A stretch of 64,000 nt of DNA. Origin: Botrytis cinerea B05.10 (Eukaryota; Ascomycota; Leotiomycetes; Helotiales; Sclerotiniaceae). Below the pieces are notes generated by a model. It had not been told where the DNA came from, searched no databases, and worked only from the letters and a program-made list of their open reading frames with translations. A program made the position numbers and the translations under genes. The stretch is from positions 682,001 to 746,000 of the forward strand of contig NC_037317.1 in NCBI RefSeq assembly GCF_000143535.2. The letters run 5' to 3'. Below, one piece after another: positions 1 to 10,512 of the stretch (positions are counted from its first letter, which is position 1; every line of letters starts with the position of its first letter).

Positions 1-891
1 AGGTGTAATTCCGAACCGCTGCTGGATGATGTGCAGGAGCATATGGATATCCATTCCTTTCTCTCGGCCTTTGAGAAGGTGCAAAGGAGAATCCGCCCGG
101 AATAGACCGATAGTACCATTGAGTAACTGCTGAATGTCAATAAATCGATCGCGAAAAACTTCGCGTCAATAAGTCCTTGTAGATGATTTCAGGAGCCCTC
201 ACCTCTACCGGATCTGTTGCGCATTTCAATCCATTGCTTCCCACCCCCATATCTTGAAGCCCCTCGTGTGCAATTGTTCCGAGAATAAAAGCGTTGAAAG
301 AAAAACGGGCGTTGATCTCAGTGATGCGGTAGTTCTCTACTGACACACCCGTCTCGTCAAGCACATCCTCAACGAGGAAATCTGGTCTCCACGAGCCCCG
401 ACATTCACGGTAAATAGGAAGTTTCTTGCTGACAACTTGTGTTTCCATCCACTATCAGTGAATTTAGTCAAGTTTTAAATGATCAAAAAGAGCGCAAATC
501 ATAGCTCTACTCAGTAGCGAGGAGCTGGTAGACTCACCTGCAAAAGTTCTTCTTCTTGTTTCTCAAGAGGCATACGGTCCGGAAAGCACGCATCCTGATC
601 TGTCCACCATCTTTCAACAATATCCGTAATAGCTGCTGTCAACGCATCGTGCAGGTCTCTCAGATGCTGCTGATGCCTTTCGTGAACGAGAATGGGCCGA
701 GGACATGCTGTTTGGTAAGCTCCCCCAGGCCAAAGGTCCGCAGGACATCTCTGTAGAAGGCAATTTTGGAACTTCTCATGCTCTTCTATATAGACACTAT
801 TGTCAACCTTACACTCTGTGACAACCTGAGTGCTTCTGGGCCCCGGCCTGACGTGTACCTGCTGAAGTAGGTGAGAGGTGGGCTTATCCAT
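1..891 (-). CDS. ATP-grasp ligase-like protein (glutathione synthetase ATP-binding-like), 5' part
   Basis: The gene starts at ATG 891 and runs off the left edge. Three exons read through on the minus strand: 891-538, 451-203 and 129-1, with GT..AG introns 537-452 and 202-130, both phase 0. This gives 244 residues: an N-terminal part with VERWWTD, then SWRPDFLVED, then ITEINARFSFNAF, then HIIQQRFGITP. That order matches fungal proteins usually annotated as glutathione synthetase ATP-binding domain-like, as I remember the family. Such proteins are taken to be ATP-dependent carboxylate-amine ligases; the substrate is unknown and the catalytic half lies outside the window. Its neighbours (dioxygenase, MFS, adenylase) suggest a biosynthetic role. 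Family assignment is moderate, exon structure good. Confidence 0.62.
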
Positions 892-1085
892 TTCAAAGAG
901 CCTAATTCGAAATTGCGGAGTAGCCTGATTAGAGAAATGCGTTGAAGATTGATCTGTGCCATCTACCTGCTTATAGCTTCCTCAAAATCTGCTAGAAATC
1001 GTGATTTGGCCGACCATATCTGAGCGACGATCAATCCGAAGGAATATGATTTGAGCCAGCCACAAATAGTCCACCTCGCAGTCTA

Positions 1086-1457
1086 CATAATGCAATGCAT
1101 CATGCAGCAAGGTAGTTCTCCGAAATTGCCACTAGACGGGATGTACGAAGATCTAGGAAGTGTTGTAATCACAAGATAAATCTCAGGGACATAGCAATCT
1201 TTTTCGCGTCTTGCGCCATAAGCGGACACTATATTTCCTCTTTTGTAATACGCCTTTTCTCTCCATTTAAATAACGTAATGAATGTATCATGCAGCAGCA
1301 CTTTTCTGAAATTGCCACTAGACGGGATGTACGAAGATCTAGGAAGTGTTGTAATCACAAGATAAATCTCAGGGACATAGCAATCTTTTTCGCGTCTTGC
1401 ACCATAAGCGGACACTATATTTCCTCTTTGGTAATGTGGCTTTTGTTGCAGTTTGTT
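1086..1457. repeat. 186-base tandem direct repeat, two copies
   Basis: Two adjacent copies, about 1086-1271 and 1272-1457, share long identical blocks (for example from GCCACTAGACGGGATG at 1128 and again at 1314, an offset of 186) with a few percent divergence at the edges. Because 186 is divisible by three, a minus-strand open frame of 125 codons runs across both copies and repeats its own peptide. I do not recognise that peptide and see no splice or start signals that would make it a gene. Confidence 0.8.
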
Positions 1458-1512
1458 CAACGTAAGTTCAGTAGAGCACGCGATTTAACAAAGTATTGAG
1501 TACTAAGTTCAG

Positions 1513-1922
1513 TACCCTACTTTTGGGCCACCTTTTTACATCAAAATTGATAATTTGATCTACTAATATATCCTTCAAAATTCGATATTTTTTCATGATA
1601 TTAAATACATATATAATATTTATATTAGATATTAATTGATTTTGAAGCTTATAGATTTTTCATAATTCTTTCGATTGAAATTTAGAAGACTGAGATATTA
1701 ATTTTTAGATTTGTATAGAATTCTCATACAAATCTGAAAATCAATATTTTAATCACTTCTTATTATAAAAATTACTAAAAATCTGCAATTCTCAGAATTA
1801 GCTTATATCTATATAAAGAATTCACAATCCAAATGCCATTCAATAATATCAATAAATAAGGAAATTAAAAATCGGGATTTTCGTTGTTTTTAGTGTAAAA
1901 AAGGTGGCCCAAAAGTGGGGTA
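1513..1922. mobile_element. Foldback MITE (Tc1/mariner-like), 406 bases, TA target duplication
   Basis: The ends are inverted repeats of about 27 bases: left CCCTACTTTTGGGCCACC followed by a T-run, right the reverse complement with one mismatch (CCCC for CCCT) and one extra T. TA flanks both ends at 1513-1514 and 1921-1922, giving an element of 1515-1920. The AT-rich interior is itself an imperfect palindrome around a GAATTC near 1720-1725, where AGATTTGTAT on the left faces its complement on the right, so one strand could fold into a single hairpin. There is no coding capacity. TA duplication and size fit a non-autonomous Tc1/mariner-type element. Confidence 0.8.
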
Positions 1923-2737
1923 CCGATCTTAAGGTTACATCTTCCGAAACCCCGGGTTGAGGCTACCAATATGCAACGGGACAGAAGGGTGATATGCGGC
2001 GTTTCGGTTGCAGTAGTACAGCAAGGGGTTGAGATAGTTGTCTGCATGTCTCTTTTTACTCGATAGTTAGTTCTAAAATGACGTACGTACCTGGAAGTGG
2101 GTCATGTGTCATTAAACTCATATCTCTCTATTCGATCTCATTCTACATGCTATATGGTGATTTATAACTATTATAGACTCGCTCGAATTGTTACTACCCT
2201 TTCTCGTATCTTTTGCAAAAGCTGAATTCAATCAGATCGGCCTTCTGAGCATGATATGGCTTCATACGTCTATACACTACAACATATAATAAGTGAAGTA
2301 AATGGGAGCATGCGGTGTTAGGATAAGAATGTCTTCCTCGATACAGAAAGTAATTTTATTCCCTGTGATATGACTAGAATGGCCCATCTACAATCAATAA
2401 TCGAGTTCCATTTCCCGATATTTTTCGCAATTCCGGCTTAAAACCCTCATACATCCATTCGAATCCATGGCTATTGGAAGTCCAGTCGCTACTCGATTTA
2501 AGAGTCTATAAATCCACAAGTAGTGTATATGAATCGATTGAAAGAACGCAGTGGTTTATAATGATACAATTGTAACATATCAGATTTAAATCGCCTGAGC
2601 TACTTCTCTCAATAATCCAGATATTACAGGATATCCAGTGGTCATTAGTTGTGAGATCCATTATACTAGAGTATTCTCTTCTGCATTCAAAAGATTCTAA
2701 GAAGATTTGTAAGATGAGGAGCATGATTATTTTCCAG

Positions 2738-2881
2738 TCATACGATTATGAAAAAAGACTTCGGTGTTTCAAAGTAACGGGCAGCACTTCGAATAGAAGT
2801 AAATTCTTTATTATATAGACTTTTTATAGCTCTTTCTACACTAACTTTTGATTGAGAACGGTTTGAGAGCCGTTGATTCAT
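2738..2881 (-). pseudogene. Relic of a pogo/Fot1-type transposase N-terminus (HTH-psq)
   Basis: A minus-strand frame starting at ATG 2881 encodes about 47 residues that include SVERAIKSLYNKEF, SIRSAARYFETPKS. This is the pattern of the psq-type helix-turn-helix that opens pogo/Fot1 DDE transposases in fungi. The frame ends right after this segment, and I see no DDE domain, so it is a fragment rather than a gene. It lies about 800 bases from the foldback MITE with a TA duplication; the two could belong to related elements, but nothing here links them directly. Confidence 0.6.
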
Positions 2882-2979
2882 TTTGTATTGAATAAATGAA
2901 AGAATGGAAGGGAAGAATGCATAAATGCGTCGCAACCAAATCTCTCCCCTTACACAACACTTCAGCACACCAACTAGAC

Positions 2980-3796
2980 TCATGGACTGTAGGCTCCGAA
3001 TTGTGTGGCATCCCATCGAACTCGCCTAAGATGTCGCTCGGGGTCCTTGACCTCATTGCGTGAGTGCAGCCAACGTCGATTATCCATCATGATGATCGAT
3101 CCTCGGGGAAGGATCTCGGGCCTCAAATGTATCGTCTCTGCTTGAACTATATCATTCTTCAGAACATCTTTTAACTCTGCCAACGCCTTGCTAGCATTCT
3201 GAGTTAAAGGAACCGTAATATCCTCCCGAAATCTCAGGTTACCAACATGCATTTCCTCTCCGCTCGCAGCGAGCAGATTTCCTACGATATGCCGCTCTCC
3301 GCCTTTTTTAACGAATTCGGGAGGAACAGTGATTTTGTATTCACGTTGGGACAGCCATTTCCGTGCAAATGGGGAGAGCAAGGTGAGAATTCGATCGACG
3401 TTCAGTACTGACAACGTCCCCCCATTATAACGATCTGGTTGAAGGACCTGAAGGGCGAAAAATCGAGGCGGGTCAGTTTCATAGCTACAATCAGTATGCC
3501 AGTCAAACAAGAGCATCGTTTCTGATCGAGCTTGGTGTGCATTGCTTTGGAAACTCGACGGTGAAGGTCGAACATCCCAAAACCACCCTCGCTCGGCGCT
3601 ATGGGTTATCGGGAGACCATGATTATGGTTAAGGTGGAGATTGTAAATCAAGTCTCGAAGATACAGACTTTCATTATCATCAAAACCAAGTTGCAATTGA
3701 AGAACTCCTTTTCTTATCAGAGTCTCGTGGACGGCTCTCAAGTGAGAGGCGTGAGAGGCGAGACTCGGCTTGGCAACGTCTATCAAAGGAATAAGA
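2980..3796 (-). CDS. TauD/clavaminate synthase-type Fe(II)/2-oxoglutarate dioxygenase, 5' end unresolved
   Basis: The main exon ends at a stop at 2980 and encodes about 270 residues. The iron-binding facial triad is visible: WHTDCSY gives the HxD pair, and RRWLHSRNE near the C-terminus the distal His; RHLRRVRWD supplies the conserved Arg that would hold 2-oxoglutarate. QVLQPDRYNGGT fits the strand after HxD. No ATG opens this exon. A 41-base GT..AG intron (3837-3797) can join it in frame to upstream coding-like sequence ending at 3838 (LAPVISITLWG), but I could not find the true start. Family members hydroxylate or desaturate small substrates; the substrate here is unknown. It lies between the ATP-grasp-like gene and the retrotransposon, on the same strand as the former. 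Confidence 0.78.
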
Positions 3797-3873
3797 CTTG
3801 ATATCCTACAATCTCCTTGTTTGAGTCAGTATCATACCCCCAAAGTGTAATAGAGATAACAGGGGCGAGCCAT

Positions 3874-5124
3874 ACTGATAGGTGCAGTTTGAGGGAAATG
3901 ACTGGCAGCCACCGTTCTGGCCGTATGGCTACCACGAAAGATTCGATGCATTCTACGCAGCAATATACCACTGCATTTGTCGGTTATGTATGAGGTTTAT
4001 GAACTAGTTAAAGGGCTGACTTGATATCCTTTGTAATGTATACTCCATTCAATATAAGAGTCTTAGCTAGTTAATATAATATACTCAATAATCAGATACA
4101 TAGAAATAGATTATAAATTTATACTAAAATTAGTGGCTAAAATATATCAACGTTCTAGACTTGTAAACAGAAAACATGTTCAGCTGAGGTTGACCCAATA
4201 TGGATCTCAGCTCCTTTCATCCCAGAATCATATTGCTATTAATGATTTTATGTTTCGACAATATGCAGCAAGGATTCTACGATGTCTTGGTACTGCTTCT
4301 AGCTCTTTAAACAATGCACGAAGGTGAGCTGTACTAATTCGTGTTACTATCTCTCGGCGCTTCGTGCGGGGCTAGCTGCAGAGGTGGCGCTACATCTACA
4401 TGTGCGTTAGCTGAACAAGTTAAGCTAATCTCAGCGACACTGCACTAGGTAATCTGCAAGCTGATGGATGTAAAGATTTATCCGTAAACACAATTTGAAT
4501 CTTCTTAAATTTTCAATATCTAATCGAAAATACAATACTAATTAAATTAACTGAATAGATTTCAGAGAAGAGAGTAATTCAAATAATTTTAATTTTAATT
4601 TCCTTTTCAAAACTCTTTAAATCATTTTAATCAAAGTTAATAAATCTCTCTATATTATGTTATAGTAGAGTTTATTATAATCTTTCGTCTTTTTTTAATA
4701 TTTTAGAATTCTTTAATTTAACACGCGTTTATAACGATTCGATCTTAAGTCTTAATTAGGTACTTATTTATCTTATTAGATTGAGTAAATCATATTATCT
4801 AATCTTAATCCTATTCGATAGAATCTATAGAAGCCCTCTTTAGGCTTACTCTTTATTTAATGCGATTTATTAGTATATAACTCATGATACTATATGATCT
4901 ATTTTCATCTTAATTTATAGTTTTCTCTTTTAATATATTTTATTAATAATCTATAATAAACTCGAATAATTAAGAAGCTTATAAACTTATTATTATTAAA
5001 GTTATTTAGAAAAATAAAAAAATTCGATATTTAAAAGATTATTAACATATATAATACTCTATATATAATATATAATATTAATATGAATTTTATAATCTTT
5101 TAGAGCTAGAAGAGGATATTATTA
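3874..5124. other. Gene-free stretch, very AT-rich from about 4450
   Basis: Apart from the possible 5' exon of the dioxygenase gene just upstream of 3837, no gene is supported. From about 4450 to 5124 the sequence is extremely AT-rich with few CpG or GC runs, typical of RIP-mutated repeat DNA. Its right edge is the TATTA target duplication of the retrotransposon. Confidence 0.6.
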
Positions 5125-5604
5125 TGTTACGACGGATTGGTAACAGGTCAACAGAAGTCACGGGACAACAGATCAATCTTGGAATTAAGAGGAATATAAC
5201 TTTGCAAACTTCTCGCGAAGTTATATTTAGGATTAGAAATGTCCTAGGGGACTAATTTCAGGGATAAGAACGATAAGCTAAGACATTGGAACTCACATGA
5301 CTTGGGCACGTGATGGAGCGTCAGGGAGCGCCAGCGCTCCTGGAGCGCAGTGCGATCCATTGCGATCCATCATGTTGAGAGTATTCGGGGATTAGCATAC
5401 TGAGGACGAAGATCTATATAAGGGAATGGGTTTCATTATAATGTAGAGCTTCGTGCTCAAGAACAATCATTAGTTTCATTACTATAGTTACGAGAATTGC
5501 AACCCGTTACAACCTTATTGAATTCCTACTTGAAGTCTAGTCTAAAACCACCTCGAGAGATCTCTAGACACTTCCACGTGACCCTAGAGGCAGCTCCTGT
5601 AACA
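5125..5604 (+). repeat. 5' LTR of the Gypsy element
   Basis: 480 bases, TGTTAC...GTAACA ends. It contains a palindromic block with AGCGCTCC and GGAGCG repeats near 5328-5350, and a TATA box further on. The sequence after it (5605-5655) is the short leader before gag-pol; I could not assign a tRNA primer-binding site with confidence. Confidence 0.95.
5415..5422 (+). promoter_or_regulatory. TATA box in the 5' LTR
   Basis: TATATAAG lies 241 bases upstream of the gag-pol ATG, in the position expected for the U3 promoter that drives the genomic transcript. The same motif is at 11367-11374 in the 3' LTR, where it could drive transcription into the flank. Confidence 0.6.
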
Positions 5605-5655
5605 CTTTGAGCACCATTTCTGCTTCAAGTACCGATTCGATAACCAACCGCTAAT

Positions 5656-8600
5656 ATGGCATCCAGAGCTACCGCCACAGGTCAGCCTACCGGAGATACC
5701 AACGACATCGAGATGACCGATGCCCCAAAGGAGATCACTATCAACGAAACCCTTAAGATCGCCTTACCAGACAAGTACCAAGGTAGTCGACAAGAGCTCG
5801 ATACTTTCCTCTTACAACTTGAGATCTACTTTCGATTCAATGAGGACAAGTTCACTACCAAGGAATCCAAGAGTATATGGGCCGCATCATACCTTCGAGG
5901 TGAAGCAACCAAATGGATCCAACCATATTTGCGCGACTATTTCGAGCATGACGATAAGGATCGCATGCAACCCACCCGAACAATCTTCAATAGCTTTGAA
6001 GGATTTAAGACAGAGATTCGTAGAATCTTCGGAAATTCCAACGAGCTAGAGGTAGCGGAAGATAAGATCTTCAACCTCAAGCAGACAGGATCAGCATTGA
6101 AATATGCTACGGAATTTCGAAGATACGCTGGAACAACCAAGTGGGACGAAATCGCTATCATGAGTCACTACCGCAAGGGACTCAAACCAGAAGTCAGACT
6201 GGAATTAGAAAGATCTGCCGAGAGTACAGATCTGAACGATCTAATTCAGGACTCCATCGAATCAGATGATCGTCTCTACAGATATCGACAAAGCCAGAGA
6301 TCATACAAACCCCAAGGAAATCAGAAGCAAGGGCGTTACCGCAAGAATGAGGGTAGACCACGTTACAATCCACAAAGATACGGAGACCCCATGGAACTAG
6401 ACGCTACGCACTACACAAACGGGAACGATGACTCAGAAAAGAGACGAAGACGAGAAAACAACTTATGCTTTGAATGTGGAAAAGCAGGGCACCGAGCAGC
6501 AGACTGCCGAAGCAAGAAGACAGGAGGAAAAAGGGGCAACTTCAAACCTAAGTTCGGCAAAGGCCAACTTAACGCTACCTTTACAATCCCAGAAAACCCA
6601 ACTAAATCCGAAAATACTGAGACTTTCACCGTTGAGGAATTCCAGCAATTACTAAAGGAATTACCACGAAATAAAGAGGGCATGAATGCAATAGACTTAT
6701 GGGAACAAGAGTATTACAGAACCCCAACACCCTCTGTGACAGAAGAAAGTCACCAGGACGAGGCAGAAGCGGACCACGCCACGATGAGCTGGACAGCTTG
6801 CTATGATGAATTCTGCGGAATCCATCGATCAGATAAAGAAGCAACCGGATGGTTCCCCAAGAAAAGGAAGACGAAGAACCATCAGAATAATGTAACATGC
6901 ACGGATTTAACTTCAAATATAACTTCGCGAAAAGTTCGCAAAGTTACCCAGCAGTTGAATGCTACGGGACAAGCAGGACAGATATACTGCAAGGTTCAGA
7001 TAAATGGACACATACAATCAGCCATGATAGATTCAGGGGCTACAGGAAATTTTATTGCACCAGAAGCTGCAAAGTACTTGGAAATACCACTTCAGACGAA
7101 ACAATACCCCTATCGATTGCAGTTAGTTGACGGACAGCTAGCAGGGTCTGACGGAAAGATTTCGCAGGAGACAATCCCAGTACGAATGGGCATAACCCAA
7201 CATACAGAGGTTATACAGCTTGACGTTGTGCCATTGGGCCAACAACAGATCATCTTAGGAATGCCATGGTTGAAGGCACATAATCCGAAAATAGATTGGG
7301 CACAAGGAATTGTGACATTTGATCAGTGCAAAAGCGGTCACAGGGACACGCTAGAGGCGTCCGCGAGACGTAACACGCGCCAAGGAGAGTTGAACGCGAA
7401 CAACACCGGCGACGTAGGACACCCAGTCCAGGGTCCTCCATTAAGAGCGAAGGCCAGTACACCTCCTCTACAAATGCAGAAGCCAACGACACGGCACGAA
7501 ATCGCAATCGAGGCAAAAGAAAGGCCTACGATACCAGAACAGTACAAGAAATATGAACATGTTTTCAAAGAACCAGGGATCCATGAGGCTTTACCGGAAC
7601 ACAAGCCATGGGATCATGAGATAATATTGGAGGAAGGCAAGATGCCTGTGCACACCCCAATTTATTCAATGTCAGCCGATGAGTTAAAAAGGCTCAGAGA
7701 ATACATCGACGACAATTTAGCCAAGGGATGGATCAGGGAATCCGCGTCCCAAGTGGCCAGTCCAACTATGTGGGTACCCAAGAAGGATGGACCCGATAGA
7801 CTAGTTGTAGACTATAGAAAGCTTAACGCACTCACTAAGAAGGATCGATATCCACTTCCATTAGCTACGGAATTAAGAGATCGATTAGGCGGAGCTACGA
7901 TATTCACCAAGATGGACCTACGTAATGGTTACCACTTGATCAGAATGAAGGAAGGCGAAGAATGGAAAACCGCTTTCAAAACAAGATACGGGCTATACGA
8001 GTACCAAGTTATGCCGTTCGGGCTAACCAACGCACCAGCTACTTTCATGAGGCTTATGAACAATGTGTTGTCACAATATTTGGATACTTGCTGTATATGC
8101 TACTTGGACGACATCCTAGTATATTCAAACAACAAGGTTCAACACATTAAGGACGTTAGCAGCATCCTCGAAAGTCTATCCAAAGCAGACTTGCTGTGCA
8201 AACCAAGCAAATGCGAATTCCATGTCACAGAAACAGAATTCTTGGGATTCACCGTATCAAGCCAAGGGCTCAAGATGAGCAAAGACAAGGTTAAGGCAGT
8301 GCTCGAATGGAAGCAGCCGACCACAATCAAGGAAGTACAATCCTTTCTAGGATTTGTCAACTTCTATAGAAGATTTATCAAGGGTTATTCAGGGATTACT
8401 ACACCCTTGACCACGTTAACCAGAAAAGATCAAGGAAGCTTCGAATGGACTGCCAAAGCACAGGAGTCATTCGATACACTCAAACAAGCAGTGGCAGAAG
8501 AACCAATACTGTTGACTTTTGACCCAGAGAAAGAAATCATAGTGGAAACGGATTCCTCAGATTTCGCTATAGGAGCAGTTCTGAGCCAACCGGGCCAGAA

Positions 8601-10512
8601 TGGAAAATACCAGCCAATCGCATTCTACTCCCGAAAACTATCACCAGCCGAGTTGAATTACGAGATATATGACAAAGAATTACTGGCGATAGTCGATGCA
8701 TTTAGAGAATGGCGAGTATATTTGGAAGGATCGAAATACACAGTACAGGTGTATACAGATCATAAGAACTTGGTTTACTTCACCACAACGAAGCAGTTAA
8801 ACAGACGACAGGTCAGATGGTCGGAGACCATGGCCAACTACAATTTCAGAATTTCATATGTCAAAGGATCAGAAAACGCTAGAGCCGACGCTCTTAGCCG
8901 AAAACCAGAATATCAAGAAAACAAAACGTACGAGTCATACGCTATATTCAAGAAAGACGGCGAATCACTGGTCTACAATGCACCACAGCTTGCAGCAACA
9001 CACCTGTTGGAAGACAACCACCTCAGAAAACAGATTCAATCACACTACGACAAGGATGCTACTGCCACACGCATACGCAAGACAATAGAACCAGGATTCA
9101 CTATAGAAAATGATACCATATACTTTCATGGAAAAGTATACATTCCGAGTCAAATGACCAAGGAATTTGTGACGGAACAACATGGGTTGCCGGCACATGG
9201 ACACCAAGGAATTGCAAGGACATTTGCAAGAATACGGGAAATCAGTTACTTCCCACGAATGAGAACGATAGTTGAAGAAGTTGTTGGAAATTGTGACACC
9301 TGCATACGAAACAAGTCATCACGACATGCTCCGTATGGTCAGCTCCAGACCCCAGACATGCCTTCTCAGCCATGGAAGTCCATCACATGGGACTTTGTGG
9401 TCAAACTACCACTCTCAAAGGATCCTACTACAGGAATTGAGTACGACGCGATACTCAATATAGTAGACAGGCTAACGAAATTTGCATATATGATACCATT
9501 CAAGGAAACATGGGATGCTGAACAACTAGCATATGTGTTCCTAAGGATCATAGTAAGCATACACGGAGTACCAGATGAGATAATCTCGGATCGAGACAAG
9601 CTCTTTACCTCAAAATTCTGGACTACCTTATTAGCACTTATGGGTATCAAGAGAAAGCTATCGACATCTTTCCACCCACAAACAGATGGTCAAACAGAGA
9701 GGACCAATCAGACAATGGAAGCATATCTTAGATGCTATGTAAATTATCGACAAGACAATTGGGTAGAACTATTACCTATGGCACAATTCGCATATAATAC
9801 ATCGGAAACGGAAACCACGAAAATCACACCAGCACGAGCTAATTTTGGGTTTAATCCACAAGCGTATAAAATCCCGATACCACAAGAAGTTAATGCCGAA
9901 TCAGCAATAGTACAAGTCGAACAGCTGAAAAATCTCCAAGAGCAACTGGCTCTTGATCTAAGATTCATATCTTCCAGAACAGCAGCGTACTACAATACGA
10001 AACGTAGTATGGAACCTACGCTTAAAGAGGGGGATAAAGTTTATTTGCTACGACGAAACATCGAAACCAAGAGACCAAGCAATAAACTCGACCACAGGAA
10101 ACTAGGACCATTCAAGATTGATAAGGTAATAGGAACGGTTAATTATCGATTGAAATTACCAGACACAATGAATATCCACCCAGTATTCCACATATCCTTG
10201 CTCGAACCAGCACCACCAGGAGCGCCAAATGCGCCATTTACAGAAATTGAACCAGTCAACCCAAACGCCATATACGATGTCGAAACAATACTAGACTGCA
10301 AATACGTCAGAAACAAGGTCAAGTATTTGATCAAATGGTTAGACTACCCACATTCAGAAAACACATGGGAATTCAAGGAGGATCTCAGCTGCCCTGAGAA
10401 GCTACGGGCATTCCACCTGAAGTACCCACACCTGCCAGTAAAGCCTCAAGATCCGCTTCGGACAACTCAGGCAAAGAAGGATCGAAGAAGTCGAAGGAAG
10501 AAGAATCAATAG
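5656..10512 (+). CDS. Gag-Pol polyprotein of a Gypsy chromovirus, 1,618 aa
   Basis: One uninterrupted frame carries all retrotransposon functions, with no gag/pol frameshift, as in Tf1-type elements. Visible in order: gag region; a CCHC zinc knuckle (CFECGKAGHRAADC, near residue 271); retropepsin with MIDSGATGNF near 458; reverse transcriptase with YLDD near 816; RNase H with ETDSSDFAIGA near 966; integrase zinc-binding region (HGHQG then CDTC, about 1180-1220) and catalytic core starting near 1246; and a C-terminal chromodomain (near 1540-1580, YLIKWLDYP). The chromodomain suggests targeting to marked chromatin, which would fit its position beside AT-rich DNA. All key residues I checked are present, so the protein looks functional. 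Its last 128 bases overlap the antisense accessory gene. Confidence 0.97.
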   Translation: MASRATATGQPTGDTNDIEMTDAPKEITINETLKIALPDKYQGSRQELDTFLLQLEIYFRFNEDKFTTKESKSIWAASYLRGEATKWIQPYLRDYFEHDDKDRMQPTRTIFNSFEGFKTEIRRIFGNSNELEVAEDKIFNLKQTGSALKYATEFRRYAGTTKWDEIAIMSHYRKGLKPEVRLELERSAESTDLNDLIQDSIESDDRLYRYRQSQRSYKPQGNQKQGRYRKNEGRPRYNPQRYGDPMELDATHYTNGNDDSEKRRRRENNLCFECGKAGHRAADCRSKKTGGKRGNFKPKFGKGQLNATFTIPENPTKSENTETFTVEEFQQLLKELPRNKEGMNAIDLWEQEYYRTPTPSVTEESHQDEAEADHATMSWTACYDEFCGIHRSDKEATGWFPKKRKTKNHQNNVTCTDLTSNITSRKVRKVTQQLNATGQAGQIYCKVQINGHIQSAMIDSGATGNFIAPEAAKYLEIPLQTKQYPYRLQLVDGQLAGSDGKISQETIPVRMGITQHTEVIQLDVVPLGQQQIILGMPWLKAHNPKIDWAQGIVTFDQCKSGHRDTLEASARRNTRQGELNANNTGDVGHPVQGPPLRAKASTPPLQMQKPTTRHEIAIEAKERPTIPEQYKKYEHVFKEPGIHEALPEHKPWDHEIILEEGKMPVHTPIYSMSADELKRLREYIDDNLAKGWIRESASQVASPTMWVPKKDGPDRLVVDYRKLNALTKKDRYPLPLATELRDRLGGATIFTKMDLRNGYHLIRMKEGEEWKTAFKTRYGLYEYQVMPFGLTNAPATFMRLMNNVLSQYLDTCCICYLDDILVYSNNKVQHIKDVSSILESLSKADLLCKPSKCEFHVTETEFLGFTVSSQGLKMSKDKVKAVLEWKQPTTIKEVQSFLGFVNFYRRFIKGYSGITTPLTTLTRKDQGSFEWTAKAQESFDTLKQAVAEEPILLTFDPEKEIIVETDSSDFAIGAVLSQPGQNGKYQPIAFYSRKLSPAELNYEIYDKELLAIVDAFREWRVYLEGSKYTVQVYTDHKNLVYFTTTKQLNRRQVRWSETMANYNFRISYVKGSENARADALSRKPEYQENKTYESYAIFKKDGESLVYNAPQLAATHLLEDNHLRKQIQSHYDKDATATRIRKTIEPGFTIENDTIYFHGKVYIPSQMTKEFVTEQHGLPAHGHQGIARTFARIREISYFPRMRTIVEEVVGNCDTCIRNKSSRHAPYGQLQTPDMPSQPWKSITWDFVVKLPLSKDPTTGIEYDAILNIVDRLTKFAYMIPFKETWDAEQLAYVFLRIIVSIHGVPDEIISDRDKLFTSKFWTTLLALMGIKRKLSTSFHPQTDGQTERTNQTMEAYLRCYVNYRQDNWVELLPMAQFAYNTSETETTKITPARANFGFNPQAYKIPIPQEVNAESAIVQVEQLKNLQEQLALDLRFISSRTAAYYNTKRSMEPTLKEGDKVYLLRRNIETKRPSNKLDHRKLGPFKIDKVIGTVNYRLKLPDTMNIHPVFHISLLEPAPPGAPNAPFTEIEPVNPNAIYDVETILDCKYVRNKVKYLIKWLDYPHSENTWEFKEDLSCPEKLRAFHLKYPHLPVKPQDPLRTTQAKKDRRSRRKKNQ

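Noticed and set aside
3838..3873. ATG at 3873 as the start of the dioxygenase
   Set aside because: The only usable donor at 3837 leaves that ATG in the wrong phase for the main exon.
4133..4327. Plus-strand 64-codon frame with basic composition
   Set aside because: Does not start with a convincing ATG and lies at the edge of RIP-like DNA; no domain recognised.
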